From positions 1 through 64,000 of the forward strand of contig NZ_KB892823.1 of the NCBI RefSeq assembly GCF_000373925.1: DNA of 64,000 bases, written 5' to 3'. The translations under genes and the position numbers were made by a program. The notes under the pieces were generated by a model that searched no databases, had not been told where the DNA came from, and worked only from the letters and a program-made list of their open reading frames with translations. Below, one piece after another: positions 32,246-40,841 of the stretch (its first letter is position 1; each line of letters begins with the position of its first letter). Source of the DNA: Actinopolymorpha alba DSM 45243. Its GTDB lineage: Bacteria > Actinomycetota > Actinomycetes > Propionibacteriales > Actinopolymorphaceae.

Positions 32246-32445
32246 ATGTGAGACAAGGTGGGCGTTGTCTCACATTGTGTACACCTTCTGTGGTGCGAGG
32301 CGGGGCATCTCTCCACCAGGCAAAGCAAATTTGCCTAGTGAGGTGGGGACTTGCCGGGTGAGGTCCGCCAAGGGTGTACGCAATGTAAGACAAAGCCCTG
32401 GTTTCTCACTATTTGATACGGCCGCGTGTACGCCATTTGAGACAG
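32246..32445. repeat. Non-coding patch with inverted ttgtctcacatt/gtgtacgc repeats
   Basis: The 514-bp gap 32078-32591 holds no gene I can support. Bases 32265-32284 (ttgtctcacattgtgtacac) occur in inverted orientation at 32374-32393 (18 of 20 matching) and at 32426-32445 (weaker). A perfect 11-bp hairpin (atgtgagacaa with ttgtctcacat) spans 32246-32275. Another direct repeat, gtggggacttg, lies at about 32344 and 32499. The patch is less GC-rich than its surroundings and looks like a decayed mobile element or regulatory array. Confidence 0.55.
32276..32308. repeat. 33-bp dispersed repeat, copy 2
   Basis: tgtgtacaccttct, three variable bases, then gtgcgaggcggggcat matches 15129-15161 at 30 of 33 positions. 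It overlaps one end of the inverted-repeat unit of this patch, so both features may belong to one element. Confidence 0.6.
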
Positions 32446-32591
32446 CCATCTCACGCGGCAACTCCCCACGAAGAGTGCTGAATTCACCTTGCCCGGTGGG
32501 GACTTGGCGCGAAAGGTCCTGCTATCTCACCCACTGGGCCGGTAGGTGGCTCACGGACCGGACAACCTGGGACCCAAGGCGGGCCGGCGGG

Positions 32592-33182
32592 TCAGGCGTT
32601 CCACTTTCGTAGCGCAGGCGTCTCGCGTTCCCAACCCAGCACGCTCACCGTCGCCACGTCCAGCGCCAGAAAGGCCCCGTCCCGCGGCGGCTTGCCGATC
32701 CAGCGCGCGGCCAGCACCCGCAGGATGTGCCCGTGCGCGAACAGCAGCGCCCGGCTGCGCACGTCCCGGCGTACCCGCTCGATGATGAGGTCGGCGCGCG
32801 CGGCCACCTCGGCCGCCTTCTCGCCACCCGGAACCGGATCGGTCCACAGGCTCCAGCCCGGAACCCGCTCCCGGATCTGCGCGGTCGTCAGCCCTTCGTA
32901 GTCGCCGTACCTCCACTCGTGCGCCGCCGGCTCGACCTGCGCCCGGTCACCGAACCCCGCCAGCCGGGCCGTCTCCCGCGCGCGCCGCAGTGGGCTGGTG
33001 AGCACCAGGTCGAACGGCGTACCAGCCAGCCGGTCACCCAGCGCCAACGCCGCCCGCTCACCATCCTCGGTGAGGGACAGGTCGGTCACGCTCGTGTGCC
33101 GCCCGGACCTGCTCCACTCGGTCTCGCCGTGCCGAGCGATCCAGAGCTGCGGCCTGGTCTCCCCCACCGGCACCTCCCCCAT
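32592..33182 (-). CDS. Histidine phosphatase family protein
   Basis: This 196-aa enzyme has the phosphoglycerate-mutase-like catalytic motif WIARHGETEWS near residue 16, with the phosphorylated His. It has LTSPLRRARETA near 62, WRYGDYEGL near 90, and FAHGHILRV for the second catalytic His. It is a cofactor-independent phosphatase; substrates could be sugar phosphates or phosphorylated metabolites. ATG 33182 sits 7 bp after the stop of the stress-protein gene, so the two form an operon. Confidence 0.92.
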   Translation of the reverse strand: MGEVPVGETRPQLWIARHGETEWSRSGRHTSVTDLSLTEDGERAALALGDRLAGTPFDLVLTSPLRRARETARLAGFGDRAQVEPAAHEWRYGDYEGLTTAQIRERVPGWSLWTDPVPGGEKAAEVAARADLIIERVRRDVRSRALLFAHGHILRVLAARWIGKPPRDGAFLALDVATVSVLGWERETPALRKWNA

Positions 33183-33189
33183 CAGCGCC

Positions 33190-33678
33190 TCACAGGTTGC
33201 CGGTCTGCAGTGCGAGCCTGGCGAGCAGGTTGCGAGCTTCGTCCGCGTGCTTGGGTTCGCAGAGGACGTCGTAGGTGCCGGCGACGACCTGCGTCCGGGA
33301 GGTGAAGTCGCGGTGGCCGCCGGTCGCGCGGTAGGCGAGCCAGCCGAAGATGACGCCGAACAAGGCGCCGATCACGATGCCGAAGATCACCAGGAAGATC
33401 GCGCTCGCTCCGCTGCGGGCGAACAGGCTCAGCAAGATACCCACGAACAGGCCCCACCAGGCGCCGCCGCCCGCGCCGATCGCGATCGCCCGCCCCTGCG
33501 TCAGACGGCCGGTGACGCGCTCGACGAGCTTCAGGTCGCTACCAACGATCGTGACGTTCTCGACCGGGAAGTTGTTGTCAGACAGGAAGTCAACTGCCCG
33601 CTGCGCCTCGACGTACCTCGGATAGGAGCCCACCGGCAGTCCGGTCGGTGGCTCGGGAAGTGGATGTGGCAAGGACAT
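33190..33678 (-). CDS. General stress protein 17M-like membrane protein
   Basis: This 162-aa protein begins with a cytosolic domain (VGSYPRYVEAQRAVDFLSDNNFPVENVTIVGSDL), the signature of the YflT/general-stress-17M group. Two closely packed membrane helices follow at about residues 70-115 (GGGAWWGLFVGILLSLF and IFLVIFGIVIGALFGVIFGWL). The C-terminal part forms another small domain. The family is induced by stress in other bacteria, but its mechanism is unknown. ATG 33678 is preceded by ggaagg. It is the first gene of an operon with the histidine phosphatase. Confidence 0.87.
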   Translation of the reverse strand: MSLPHPLPEPPTGLPVGSYPRYVEAQRAVDFLSDNNFPVENVTIVGSDLKLVERVTGRLTQGRAIAIGAGGGAWWGLFVGILLSLFARSGASAIFLVIFGIVIGALFGVIFGWLAYRATGGHRDFTSRTQVVAGTYDVLCEPKHADEARNLLARLALQTGNL

Positions 33679-34113
33679 CGCTGACCAACCTTCCTCGAAA
33701 CTCGAACCGCACTCGGTGGACCGAGTGTCAGCCGTTCTCGGTTACTCGGCGTTGCGGTCGTCCTCCTTCGAGGATGCCCCAGGCAGCCGGATTTGACGCT
33801 GCTAAACTTGCCGGGGTCGCTCCGTCCGTACCCTTGGTGCTGGACATCCAGCTTGGTCATCTTCGGGATGGATGCGACTTCTTTCTGCCAACGTCGCCCT
33901 TGCGTGGGGCCTGGCGCCGAGGAGGTGGTCTGGGTGAAACCTGGCTATCCACCGAGTACCCCCGTCCTCCGACGCCGTCTGGCCCCGATGCGGTAGCCGC
34001 GCGATCCGGCTCCACCCGGCTGGCCTGGTCCAGTACGGCCTCGGAGGACCTCCGACCGTTCACCTTCGGTGGACACCATCGGTTCCGAGCCCTGGACCAG
34101 GAGGTCGTCGATC
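33679..34113. other. 435-bp gap before corA: hairpins, no gene recognised
   Basis: This long gap separates the divergent stress-protein and CorA genes. It contains a 7-bp hairpin (33710-33716 with 33721-33727) and a palindrome tcggagg-a-cctccga at 34041-34055. Open frames inside it have no ribosome sites or recognisable protein features. A structured magnesium-responsive leader is conceivable given the CorA gene, but I see no known riboswitch core. Confidence 0.4.
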
Positions 34114-35253
34114 ATGGCCGCGCCCACCACCCACGTTCGCCCCGCCCGCAACGCCGTCCTGACTGGCCGGAGCGCCCGCGCGATGATGCGCGCGATCCGG
34201 CGCCGCACCACCCAGGCGGGGAGACCGGTTCCGGAGCCCCGGGTTGCCCCGACCCCCGAGTCGGCGATCGTCGACTGGGCGTTCTACCGCGAGGGCAAGC
34301 GCCAGGAGGACGTGACGTCGTACGCCGATGCCGTCCGCAGGGCTCGGCGAGGTGGCGGCTTCGTGTGGATCGGGCTGTTCGAGCCGACCGAGAGCCAGCT
34401 TGCCGGGATCGCGGACGAGTTCGACCTGCACCCGTTGGCGGTCGAGGACGCCGTCACCGCCCACCAGCGCCCCAAGCTGGAGAGGTACGACGACTCGCTG
34501 TTCGCCGTGTTCAAGACGGTGCGCTACTGCCCGCAGGAGGAGCTCACCGCCACCAGCGAGGTCGTCGAGACCGGTGAGGTCATGGTCTTCGTGGGGGCGG
34601 AGTTCGTCGTGACCGTCCGCCACGGCGACCACAGCGAGCTGGGGCAGGTACGCCGCCAGCTGCAGGACAATCCCGAGCAGCTCGCACACGGGCCCTCCGC
34701 GGTGCTGCACGCCGTCGCCGACCGCGTCGTGGACGACTACCTCACAGCCGTCGACCGGCTCCAGGACGACATCGACGAGCTGGAGATCTCGGTCTTCTCC
34801 GCGCGGGGAGCCCGCAACGTCGGGCGGGTCTACCAGCTCAAGCGCCAGGTTCTCGAACTCAAACGGTCCGTCGCGCCGCTGGCCGTCCCCCTCCGCCAGC
34901 TCGCCGAGCGTCCGGTCCGCATGGTCGCGCCGGAGATCCGGGAGTATTTCCGCGACGTCGAGGACCACCTGACGCGGGTCCGCGAGCAGGTGGCGGCATT
35001 CGACGAACTCCTGACCTCGATCCTGCAGGCCAGCCTCGCCCAGCTCACTGTGGCCGAGAACGAAGACATGCGGAAGATCTCCGCGTGGGTGGCGATCCTC
35101 GCCGTACCCACGATGATCGCGGGCATCTACGGCATGAACTTCACCCACATGCCGGAGACCGACTGGCGGTTCGGCTATCCCGCCGTCCTCCTGCTCATCC
35201 TGACGATCTGCGTGGTCCTGCACCGCTACTTCAAGCGCAACGGCTGGCTCTGA
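34114..35253 (+). CDS. corA: CorA-type magnesium/cobalt channel
   Basis: This 379-aa channel has a large cytosolic funnel domain (residues about 60-310) built on EYFRDVEDHLTRVREQV-like helices. Two C-terminal membrane helices are joined by the family's pore signature YGMNFTHMPE, and the protein ends with a basic tail HRYFKRNGWL. It carries Mg2+ or Co2+ down the electrochemical gradient as a pentamer. ATG 34114 is chosen because aggaggt lies about 7 nt upstream; a frame from 34069 adds only 15 residues. The long upstream gap may hold regulation. An MgtE-N protein sits 5 kb away, but no operon links them. Confidence 0.94.
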   Translation: MAAPTTHVRPARNAVLTGRSARAMMRAIRRRTTQAGRPVPEPRVAPTPESAIVDWAFYREGKRQEDVTSYADAVRRARRGGGFVWIGLFEPTESQLAGIADEFDLHPLAVEDAVTAHQRPKLERYDDSLFAVFKTVRYCPQEELTATSEVVETGEVMVFVGAEFVVTVRHGDHSELGQVRRQLQDNPEQLAHGPSAVLHAVADRVVDDYLTAVDRLQDDIDELEISVFSARGARNVGRVYQLKRQVLELKRSVAPLAVPLRQLAERPVRMVAPEIREYFRDVEDHLTRVREQVAAFDELLTSILQASLAQLTVAENEDMRKISAWVAILAVPTMIAGIYGMNFTHMPETDWRFGYPAVLLLILTICVVLHRYFKRNGWL

Positions 35254-35284
35254 TCCGCTGGCCCGCCTGGGCTTTGCGGGCGCC

Positions 35285-35986
35285 TCATCGGGAGTAGCCG
35301 AGCCGGTCCATCGCGGCCACGTTCTCCGGTTGGGCCCAGAAGAGTTCGTGCAGGTCGTCCGGCAGCTCGTCTCGATGGCTTCCGGTCATCCCCCGCCGGA
35401 AGAACCCGTCGTCGACCCGCCGGAGTTCGGCGAACGACGGGATGGCCGCACCCTCGATCGGCCTCAGGTCGGGCGCCACCCGCGCCATGGCGGTCAGGGC
35501 GTACGTGGCGGGGTCGCGGACCAGATCCTCGTACCGCAGGAGGATCCGCTGGGGTGCGGGCGGGTCCAGCCAGCTCAGGACGTTCCGGCCCCAGTTACCG
35601 GTGCCAGTCGTGCCCGGCCGGAGGATGTGCTCGCGCACGCTCGCCCGGAACCGCGCGTCAACCTCCTCCGGGGATTCCCCGGGTTGCCGCGGAGTGTTCA
35701 GCCGCGCCCATGACACCACCGAGTCCCGCCCGTCACGGACGAGACAGATCGCCGGGTGGTCATCCTCGCGTTGCCGATGGGTCTTGACGAGGTGGACCTC
35801 GCCGGCCTCCGCCATCTGCCGCAGCTCCGCCGGCCGCTCCTGGAAGCCGATGAGGTCCCCTCCCACCCGCTGCGCCACGCCATCCACGTCGTAGACGACG
35901 TACGTCGGCACCCCGAACAAGCGGTTCACGACAATGCGAAGAAAGGTGTTGCCCGATCGGGGATAGGAAGCGAGCCAGACGATCAC
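35285..35986 (-). CDS. Sulfotransferase domain protein
   Basis: This 233-aa protein begins IVWLASYPRSGNTFLR, the 5'-phosphosulfate loop of PAPS-dependent sulfotransferases. It continues with VKTHRQRED and the 3'-phosphate motif CLVRDGRDSVVSWAR, and has LLRYEDLVRDP further on. It would transfer sulfate from PAPS to a hydroxyl or amine. The acceptor is unknown, and no PAPS synthesis genes are nearby. ATG 35986 starts at the strand of the P-loop. It ends 31 bp from the CorA stop on the opposite strand and lies downstream of a GNAT gene. Confidence 0.9.
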   Translation of the reverse strand: MIVWLASYPRSGNTFLRIVVNRLFGVPTYVVYDVDGVAQRVGGDLIGFQERPAELRQMAEAGEVHLVKTHRQREDDHPAICLVRDGRDSVVSWARLNTPRQPGESPEEVDARFRASVREHILRPGTTGTGNWGRNVLSWLDPPAPQRILLRYEDLVRDPATYALTAMARVAPDLRPIEGAAIPSFAELRRVDDGFFRRGMTGSHRDELPDDLHELFWAQPENVAAMDRLGYSR

Positions 35987-36023
35987 GCCGCCAACCTAGC
36001 GTGCGTCTGGTCTCAGCGGTGCC

Positions 36024-36968
36024 TCAGCCGAGGACGATGCGGACGGCGGTGTTCCGGTAGCCGGCCCGCGTGAAGGCCGCCGCCATCGGGGTGTTGCCGA
36101 GATCCGTGTCGGCCGCGATCTCTTCTTCAGCGCCACTGGCGTCCGCGAGCCGCCAGGTCATCTCGGCGAGCAGATCGTCGACGTACCCCCGCCCGCGCTG
36201 TTCGGGCACCACCCCGATGTAGCCGATCACCGGGAGCGCGTGGTTTCGGGCCGGGACGATCAGACCGACGAGCTCACCCTCGGGGGTGAAGGCAAGCTGC
36301 CACCACTCCCGCGGCGACGGGAACCAGCGCAGGTCCTCCAGCTGGATACGCGCGGCCTGCTCTAGTCCGTGCCGCTCGACGTCGCGCCGGCTGTGCGCGT
36401 CGAGCGTCCCGTCGAGGAGACGGCGCAGCACCTCGACGAACTCCGCGTCCTCGACCGGCCGGAACACCAGCCGGTCCGTGCGCTTCGGCAGCCCGTCCGC
36501 TCGCGACCAGCGGTAGCTGAGGCGCTCGACGAAGAACGACAGGCCGGCGCGTTCCGCCGCGGCAATCCGATCCTCGGCGGCTACCCTGACATCGGGAGAC
36601 TCCCGCCAGCCGACCGGCAGGAACAGGTGGTACGCCGGCCGCTCCCCTTCAGACGTACGCAGTTGGTCGTGTGCGGCGGCCAGCAGACGCGCACCGACCT
36701 CGATGCGGTCGGGTTCCGCGCCGGGGTCGAACCAGTCGAGCGCAACGGGGTCGGCGTCGTCGGGCCCTCCCCACCAGGCGGCCCGGGCGACCACGCGGTC
36801 GCCGCGCAGCGCCACCCAGGTCCACTCGGGGCGGTACTCGCGCCTAGCCGCCGTGTCGGCGTACGTCCTGCGTGCCTGCATGCCGACACCAGGGACGGAC
36901 GGGGTGTCGTAGGAGTCGAAGAGGTGGGATTCGCCGTCCTGGAGTGGACGGACAACAAGGTTGGACAT
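36024..36968 (-). CDS. GNAT family N-acetyltransferase (tandem-domain size)
   Basis: This 314-aa protein ends with a clear GNAT domain: LVGLIVPARN, then IGYIGVVPEQRGRGYVDDLLAEM (the acetyl-CoA pyrophosphate loop Q/RxxGxG/A), then NTPMAAAFTRAGYRN. The N-terminal half (TWVALRGDRVVARAAWW) looks like a degenerate second GNAT unit, as in mycothiol synthase-like proteins. ATG 36968 has ggagag 6 nt upstream and is preferred to a longer frame that starts at 37169. The substrate is unknown. It lies 37 bp upstream of the sulfotransferase gene, probably the same transcript. Confidence 0.88.
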   Translation of the reverse strand: MSNLVVRPLQDGESHLFDSYDTPSVPGVGMQARRTYADTAARREYRPEWTWVALRGDRVVARAAWWGGPDDADPVALDWFDPGAEPDRIEVGARLLAAAHDQLRTSEGERPAYHLFLPVGWRESPDVRVAAEDRIAAAERAGLSFFVERLSYRWSRADGLPKRTDRLVFRPVEDAEFVEVLRRLLDGTLDAHSRRDVERHGLEQAARIQLEDLRWFPSPREWWQLAFTPEGELVGLIVPARNHALPVIGYIGVVPEQRGRGYVDDLLAEMTWRLADASGAEEEIAADTDLGNTPMAAAFTRAGYRNTAVRIVLG

Positions 36969-37173
36969 GAACTCTCCGGAGGTGAACGCCCCCGGGTCCC
37001 TGACGGAACGACCTATGCCGCGCCTCGTCCGGGCCGGGAGCTGAGCGTCACAGTGCTGAACATCTGCTCCAACCTCCTTTCGGCCAGCGCGAACGCGTGC
37101 ATGGGGCGCTCGACGTCCGGGTGAGCGTAGCCGACGCTCTGCCCGCCGCCGCGATCGGAGTCGCGGCAACCGC

Positions 37174-38721
37174 TCAGTGAACGAGCCCGGCGCCGAACGC
37201 GTCGTCCGTCTCCGGCGCTCCCGGGACGCCGCGGGTGCCCTGCGTAAAGACCCGCGCGCTCTCCTTGACGAGGCCGACTTCGCCGGTCGTCGATCCGTAG
37301 AACACCGTCACCGCACCCGCGCGGGCGTTCTCACCGGGCGCGCCCACGACGAGGTCCATGCCGAGACCGTGCCCGAACCATCCGGTCGCGAGCCCGGCGC
37401 CCCACCTGTCCTCCGCCTCCGTCATCCCCGGGACCGCCGGGGAGTCCTGCGACCAGAGCACGCTGCCGGTGGCGGTCAGGCCTGCCCGCGAGCCGGGTAG
37501 GACCGAGATGCTCTGGTCACCAGCCGCGCCCATCACGAGTTCGTCGTCGCCGTCGGCGTTGAAGTCGCCGGCCGCGAGCGTGGCGCCCAGCTGATCGTCG
37601 AACTTGCTGTCGCCGAGGACTCCCGGGTTGTTCCGCGTCCACTGCTGCGCGCCGGCCGTGGTCAGCCCGGTCGCGCTGCCGTACAGCACACTGACCGACC
37701 CTGCCCGGTCGTTGTCCTCAGGGTGGGAGAACGCCAGGTCGTCGCGCAGGTCACCGTTGAAGTCGCCGAACGCCACCGTGCTGAGTTTCTGGGAGCTCTC
37801 CGCACCTGGAACGCCGGGAACGTCGCGATCCCAGATCTGCGTCGCCCGGCCACTCCCGAGCCCGTCCGGCCCGCCGTAGAGGACGCCGATCCGGGGATGG
37901 TCGGCATCGGTACGCGGATCGCTCGGCCCGAAGGAGAACGCGAGATCCGCGAACCCGTCACCGTCGGCATCGCCCATGGCAAGCGACCCGACCGCGGTGG
38001 AAGGCCCGGCGTTGACCGGCAGCGGCGCGGACCCGAACTCCAGGACCTTCGCCCTGGCTGGCTCCAACCCGTGAGGACCGCCCGGCACCACCACGATCCC
38101 GAGCCGCACCGTGCCGCGCTCCGTGGTGCTCGCCGCAGCGGTCGCGAGGTCGTCGTGTCCGTCGCCGTCGAAGTCACCGGCGACCGGCCGCGCGATCGAC
38201 AGGTCGCACCCCTCGGCGCAGGCGTTCCAGCGAGCGGCCAGGCCCAGGCTGGTGGGATTGAGGAGCTGGCTACCCGCCGTGGACAGGCCAGCACCCGCGC
38301 TGCCGTACAGAACGGTGAGCGTCCCCTCCGCCCGGACCCGGCCGCGCGCCTGGTTGCGGGTGTCCTTCGGCGCGAGGACGGCGAGGTCGGCGCAGTTGTC
38401 GCCGTTGAAGTCGCCGGTCACCGGGTTGGCGCCGAACCTCGCTCCAGGTCCGGCGGCTCCGGGGACGCCGGGCGAACTCTGGGCGATCGTTCGTACCGGG
38501 GCGAGCCCGTGCGCCGTGCCACTGAAGATCACCACCGACCCCGCGCCGGCGCCGGCCGGGGTGCCCTCCCCCGGAACCCCCACCGCAAGCTCAGAACGCC
38601 CGTCGCCGTCGAAGTCGCTCACCACGTGGGTGCCGCACCCCGCCGCGACCGCGGGTGTGGTGGGCAGGACGAGCAGGACCAGCCCGCTCAGCGCCGCCGA
38701 CAGCGCGCGCGTCCCACCCAT
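37174..38721 (-). CDS. Secreted FG-GAP repeat (integrin-alpha-like propeller) protein
   Basis: This 515-aa exported protein has a signal peptide in residues 1-27 (ALSAALSGLVLLVLPTTPAVAA) and about seven FG-GAP blades. Blades carry Ca2+-binding loops such as DFDGDGRSELAVG, DFNGDNCADLAVL, DFDGDGHDDLATA, DADGDGFADLAFS, DFNGDLRDDLAFS and DFNADGDDELVMG. Streptomycete relatives are common and of unproven function, perhaps adhesion or surface binding. ATG 38721 is preferred over 38751 because gagaagg lies 5 nt upstream and it places the signal peptide at the terminus. It is divergent from the hypothetical gene at 38829. Confidence 0.92.
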   Translation of the reverse strand: MGGTRALSAALSGLVLLVLPTTPAVAAGCGTHVVSDFDGDGRSELAVGVPGEGTPAGAGAGSVVIFSGTAHGLAPVRTIAQSSPGVPGAAGPGARFGANPVTGDFNGDNCADLAVLAPKDTRNQARGRVRAEGTLTVLYGSAGAGLSTAGSQLLNPTSLGLAARWNACAEGCDLSIARPVAGDFDGDGHDDLATAAASTTERGTVRLGIVVVPGGPHGLEPARAKVLEFGSAPLPVNAGPSTAVGSLAMGDADGDGFADLAFSFGPSDPRTDADHPRIGVLYGGPDGLGSGRATQIWDRDVPGVPGAESSQKLSTVAFGDFNGDLRDDLAFSHPEDNDRAGSVSVLYGSATGLTTAGAQQWTRNNPGVLGDSKFDDQLGATLAAGDFNADGDDELVMGAAGDQSISVLPGSRAGLTATGSVLWSQDSPAVPGMTEAEDRWGAGLATGWFGHGLGMDLVVGAPGENARAGAVTVFYGSTTGEVGLVKESARVFTQGTRGVPGAPETDDAFGAGLVH

Positions 38722-38828
38722 GTGAACCTTCTCCGAACGCCAGGCGACCACCAGAAGATGCTCACGATCCTCGCCACAGTACGCCGCTCAGCGCGCGACC
38801 GCGCGGCCCGCTGTGGGAACCTCGAGGC

Positions 38829-39428
38829 ATGACCGAGCCGGTTCCCGCTCCCGAGGTCCTCGCCGCTCTCGTCGAGGAGGCGACCCGGAAGTCCGCCGTC
38901 CTCTGGCTGGACTACGACGGTCTCGACCGTCCGCGGCCGGCCTGGCACGTGTGGCACGACGGTGCGGCATACGTCGTCACCGAACGCTCGGAGAACGCCA
39001 GCGACGACGCACCCGCCGGTAATGCTCACGGCGGACGCACACAGGGGGCCACCGAGCAGCGGCTACCCGGGCTCGCCGCAGCGCGCACGGCCACCGTGAC
39101 CTGCCGGTCCAAGGAGACCCGGGCACGGATCGTCACCTGGCGAGCGGAGGTCCGGGCCCTGACACCTGAGACCCCGGAATGGCAGGACGCCCTGAAGGCG
39201 TTGCGGGGCGAACGCCTCAACGCCACCGACGCCGAGCGACTACCGGAGCGCTGGGCCGCCACCGCCACGATCGTTCGGCTCATCCCCACCGGCGAGGTTC
39301 TCGAAGGGCCCGGACAGATGCCCACCGAGCCTGGCGCCGCGGCGCCGCCAGACACCCCGGCGCTCACCTCCGGACGGCTCCCCTGGGTCGTCCACAAACG
39401 GCCTCGGACCAGGCCCCGCCTGTCCTGA
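38829..39428 (+). CDS. Conserved actinobacterial hypothetical protein
   Basis: This 199-aa soluble protein has ALVEEATRKSAVLWLDYDG, then RPAWHVWHDGAAYVVTE, then LPGLAAARTATVTCRSKETRARIVTW. It looks like a single split-barrel or related beta fold with substrate-facing Trp/His, reminiscent of pyridoxamine-oxidase-like proteins, but I cannot assign it. The last 40 residues are Pro-rich. ATG 38829 is used. It precedes the MgtE-N/DUF1003/Mrp genes on the same strand. A similar hypothetical gene accompanies that set in streptomycetes, as I recall. Confidence 0.78.
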   Translation: MTEPVPAPEVLAALVEEATRKSAVLWLDYDGLDRPRPAWHVWHDGAAYVVTERSENASDDAPAGNAHGGRTQGATEQRLPGLAAARTATVTCRSKETRARIVTWRAEVRALTPETPEWQDALKALRGERLNATDAERLPERWAATATIVRLIPTGEVLEGPGQMPTEPGAAAPPDTPALTSGRLPWVVHKRPRTRPRLS

Positions 39429-39504
39429 CCCTGCCTGCTCTGACCGCCGAGCCCCGCGTACGCCGCGCAGGTTTGTCGCCTCCCCCGCCGAGAAGACTCC
39501 GACC

Positions 39505-39524
39505 GGGGCCCGGCACCGGGCCCC
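39505..39524 (+). terminator. GC hairpin between hypothetical gene and mgtE-like gene
   Basis: ggggcccgg (39505-39513) and ccgggcccc (39516-39524) form a tight stem. It is enclosed by actccga/tcggagt arms at about 39496 and 39551. It lies between two same-strand genes and may attenuate rather than fully terminate. Confidence 0.4.
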
Positions 39525-39584
39525 GCAGTCCACGGGTGTGACTCGGAGTTAGCCTGACCGTGGCGACGAAAGGGGCGCAGGCAG

Positions 39585-40841
39585 GTGAGCGGGACCCCCA
39601 CCAGAGTGTTCGTCGCGCGACTGGCGTCGACGGTCGTCTACGACCCGCGTGGCGACCAGGTCGGCAAGGTTCGCGACGTCGTGGTGATGCTCCGGCCACG
39701 TAGCCAGCCAGCCCGCGTCCTCGGACTGGTCGTGGAGGTTCCCGGCCGGCGCCGGATCTTTCTGCCCATGACCCGGGTCATCAGCATGGACGCGGGTCAG
39801 GTGATCACCACCGGCCTGGTCAACATGCGAAGGTTCCAGCAACGCCCGACCGAGACACTCACGCTGGCCGAACTCCTCGACCGCACCGTCACGGTGCGCG
39901 AGACCGGCGAAGAGGTCACAGTCATCGATCTCGGGATGGATCAGACCCGGGCCCGCGACTGGCTCCTCACCAAGGTCGCCGTTCTCAAGCGGGGCAAGCG
40001 GTTCAGTCGGCGCGGGCAGACGTCCGTACTCGACTGGGATGCCGTGACAGGCCTCAGCCTGGTCGAGCAGGACCAGGGCGCGACGCACCTGCTCGCCACC
40101 CTGGAGAGCATGAAGTCGGCTGACCTGGCGAGTGTCCTGCATGACCTGCCACCGAAGCGGCGCTCGGAGGTGGCCGCCGCCCTCGCGGACGAGCGGCTGG
40201 CCGACGTCCTCGAGGAGCTGCCCGAGGAGGACCAGGTCCAGATCCTCGGCGAACTCGACGTCGAGCGTGCCGCCGACATCATCGAGGAGATGTCGCCCGA
40301 CGACGCGGCTGACCTCGTGGCCGAGCTACCCCAGGACACCGCGGAGTATCTCCTCACGCTGATGGAGCCCAAGGAGGCCGACGACGTACGCCGGTTGCTG
40401 ACGTACGAGGAACACACCGCTGGCGGGCTCATGACCACCGAACCCGTCATCCTGCCGCCGGACGCCACGGTCGCCGACGCCCTCGCGCGGGTCCGCAACC
40501 CCGAGCTCACGCCGGCACTCGCCGCCATGGTGTACGTCTGCCGCCCTCCCCTTGAGACGCCGACCGGCCGGCTGCTCGGAGTCGGGCACATCCAGCGGCT
40601 CCTGCGCGAAGCCCCGTCAGACCTGGTCTCCGGCGTCATCGACACCGAGCTCGAACCCCTGTGGCCAGAGGCGTCCCTCGAGGAGGTGACCAGCTACCTC
40701 GCGACGTACAACCTCGTCGCGGCGCCGATCGTCGACGAAGCCGGGCGGCTCCTCGGCGCGGTGTCCGTGGACGACGTACTCGACCATCTGCTGCCAGACG
40801 ACTGGCGTGAGCGGTTCTCGGAGGTGACTCGTGGCTCGTGA
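39585..40841 (+). CDS. MgtE N-terminal/CBS protein without channel domain
   Basis: This 418-aa protein starts with PRC-barrel-like strands (TVVYDPRGDQVGKVRDVVVM, residues about 15-150). It has the MgtE-N superhelical domain (LASVLHDLPPKRRSEVAAAL, ILGELDVERAADIIEEM) and then a CBS pair (LMTTEPVILPPDATVADAL and YNLVAAPIVDEAGRLLGAV). Full MgtE magnesium channels follow this with five membrane helices, which are absent; the protein ends after the second CBS. It may be a soluble magnesium or nucleotide sensor. The GTG 39585 start follows aaagggg. Its stop lies inside the DUF1003 start region, an 11-nt overlap, so the two are coupled. Confidence 0.9.
   Translation: MSGTPTRVFVARLASTVVYDPRGDQVGKVRDVVVMLRPRSQPARVLGLVVEVPGRRRIFLPMTRVISMDAGQVITTGLVNMRRFQQRPTETLTLAELLDRTVTVRETGEEVTVIDLGMDQTRARDWLLTKVAVLKRGKRFSRRGQTSVLDWDAVTGLSLVEQDQGATHLLATLESMKSADLASVLHDLPPKRRSEVAAALADERLADVLEELPEEDQVQILGELDVERAADIIEEMSPDDAADLVAELPQDTAEYLLTLMEPKEADDVRRLLTYEEHTAGGLMTTEPVILPPDATVADALARVRNPELTPALAAMVYVCRPPLETPTGRLLGVGHIQRLLREAPSDLVSGVIDTELEPLWPEASLEEVTSYLATYNLVAAPIVDEAGRLLGAVSVDDVLDHLLPDDWRERFSEVTRGS

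Noticed and set aside
33679-34113. Magnesium riboswitch before corA
   Set aside because: Only simple short palindromes are visible; I could not find the conserved core of a known Mg-sensing class.
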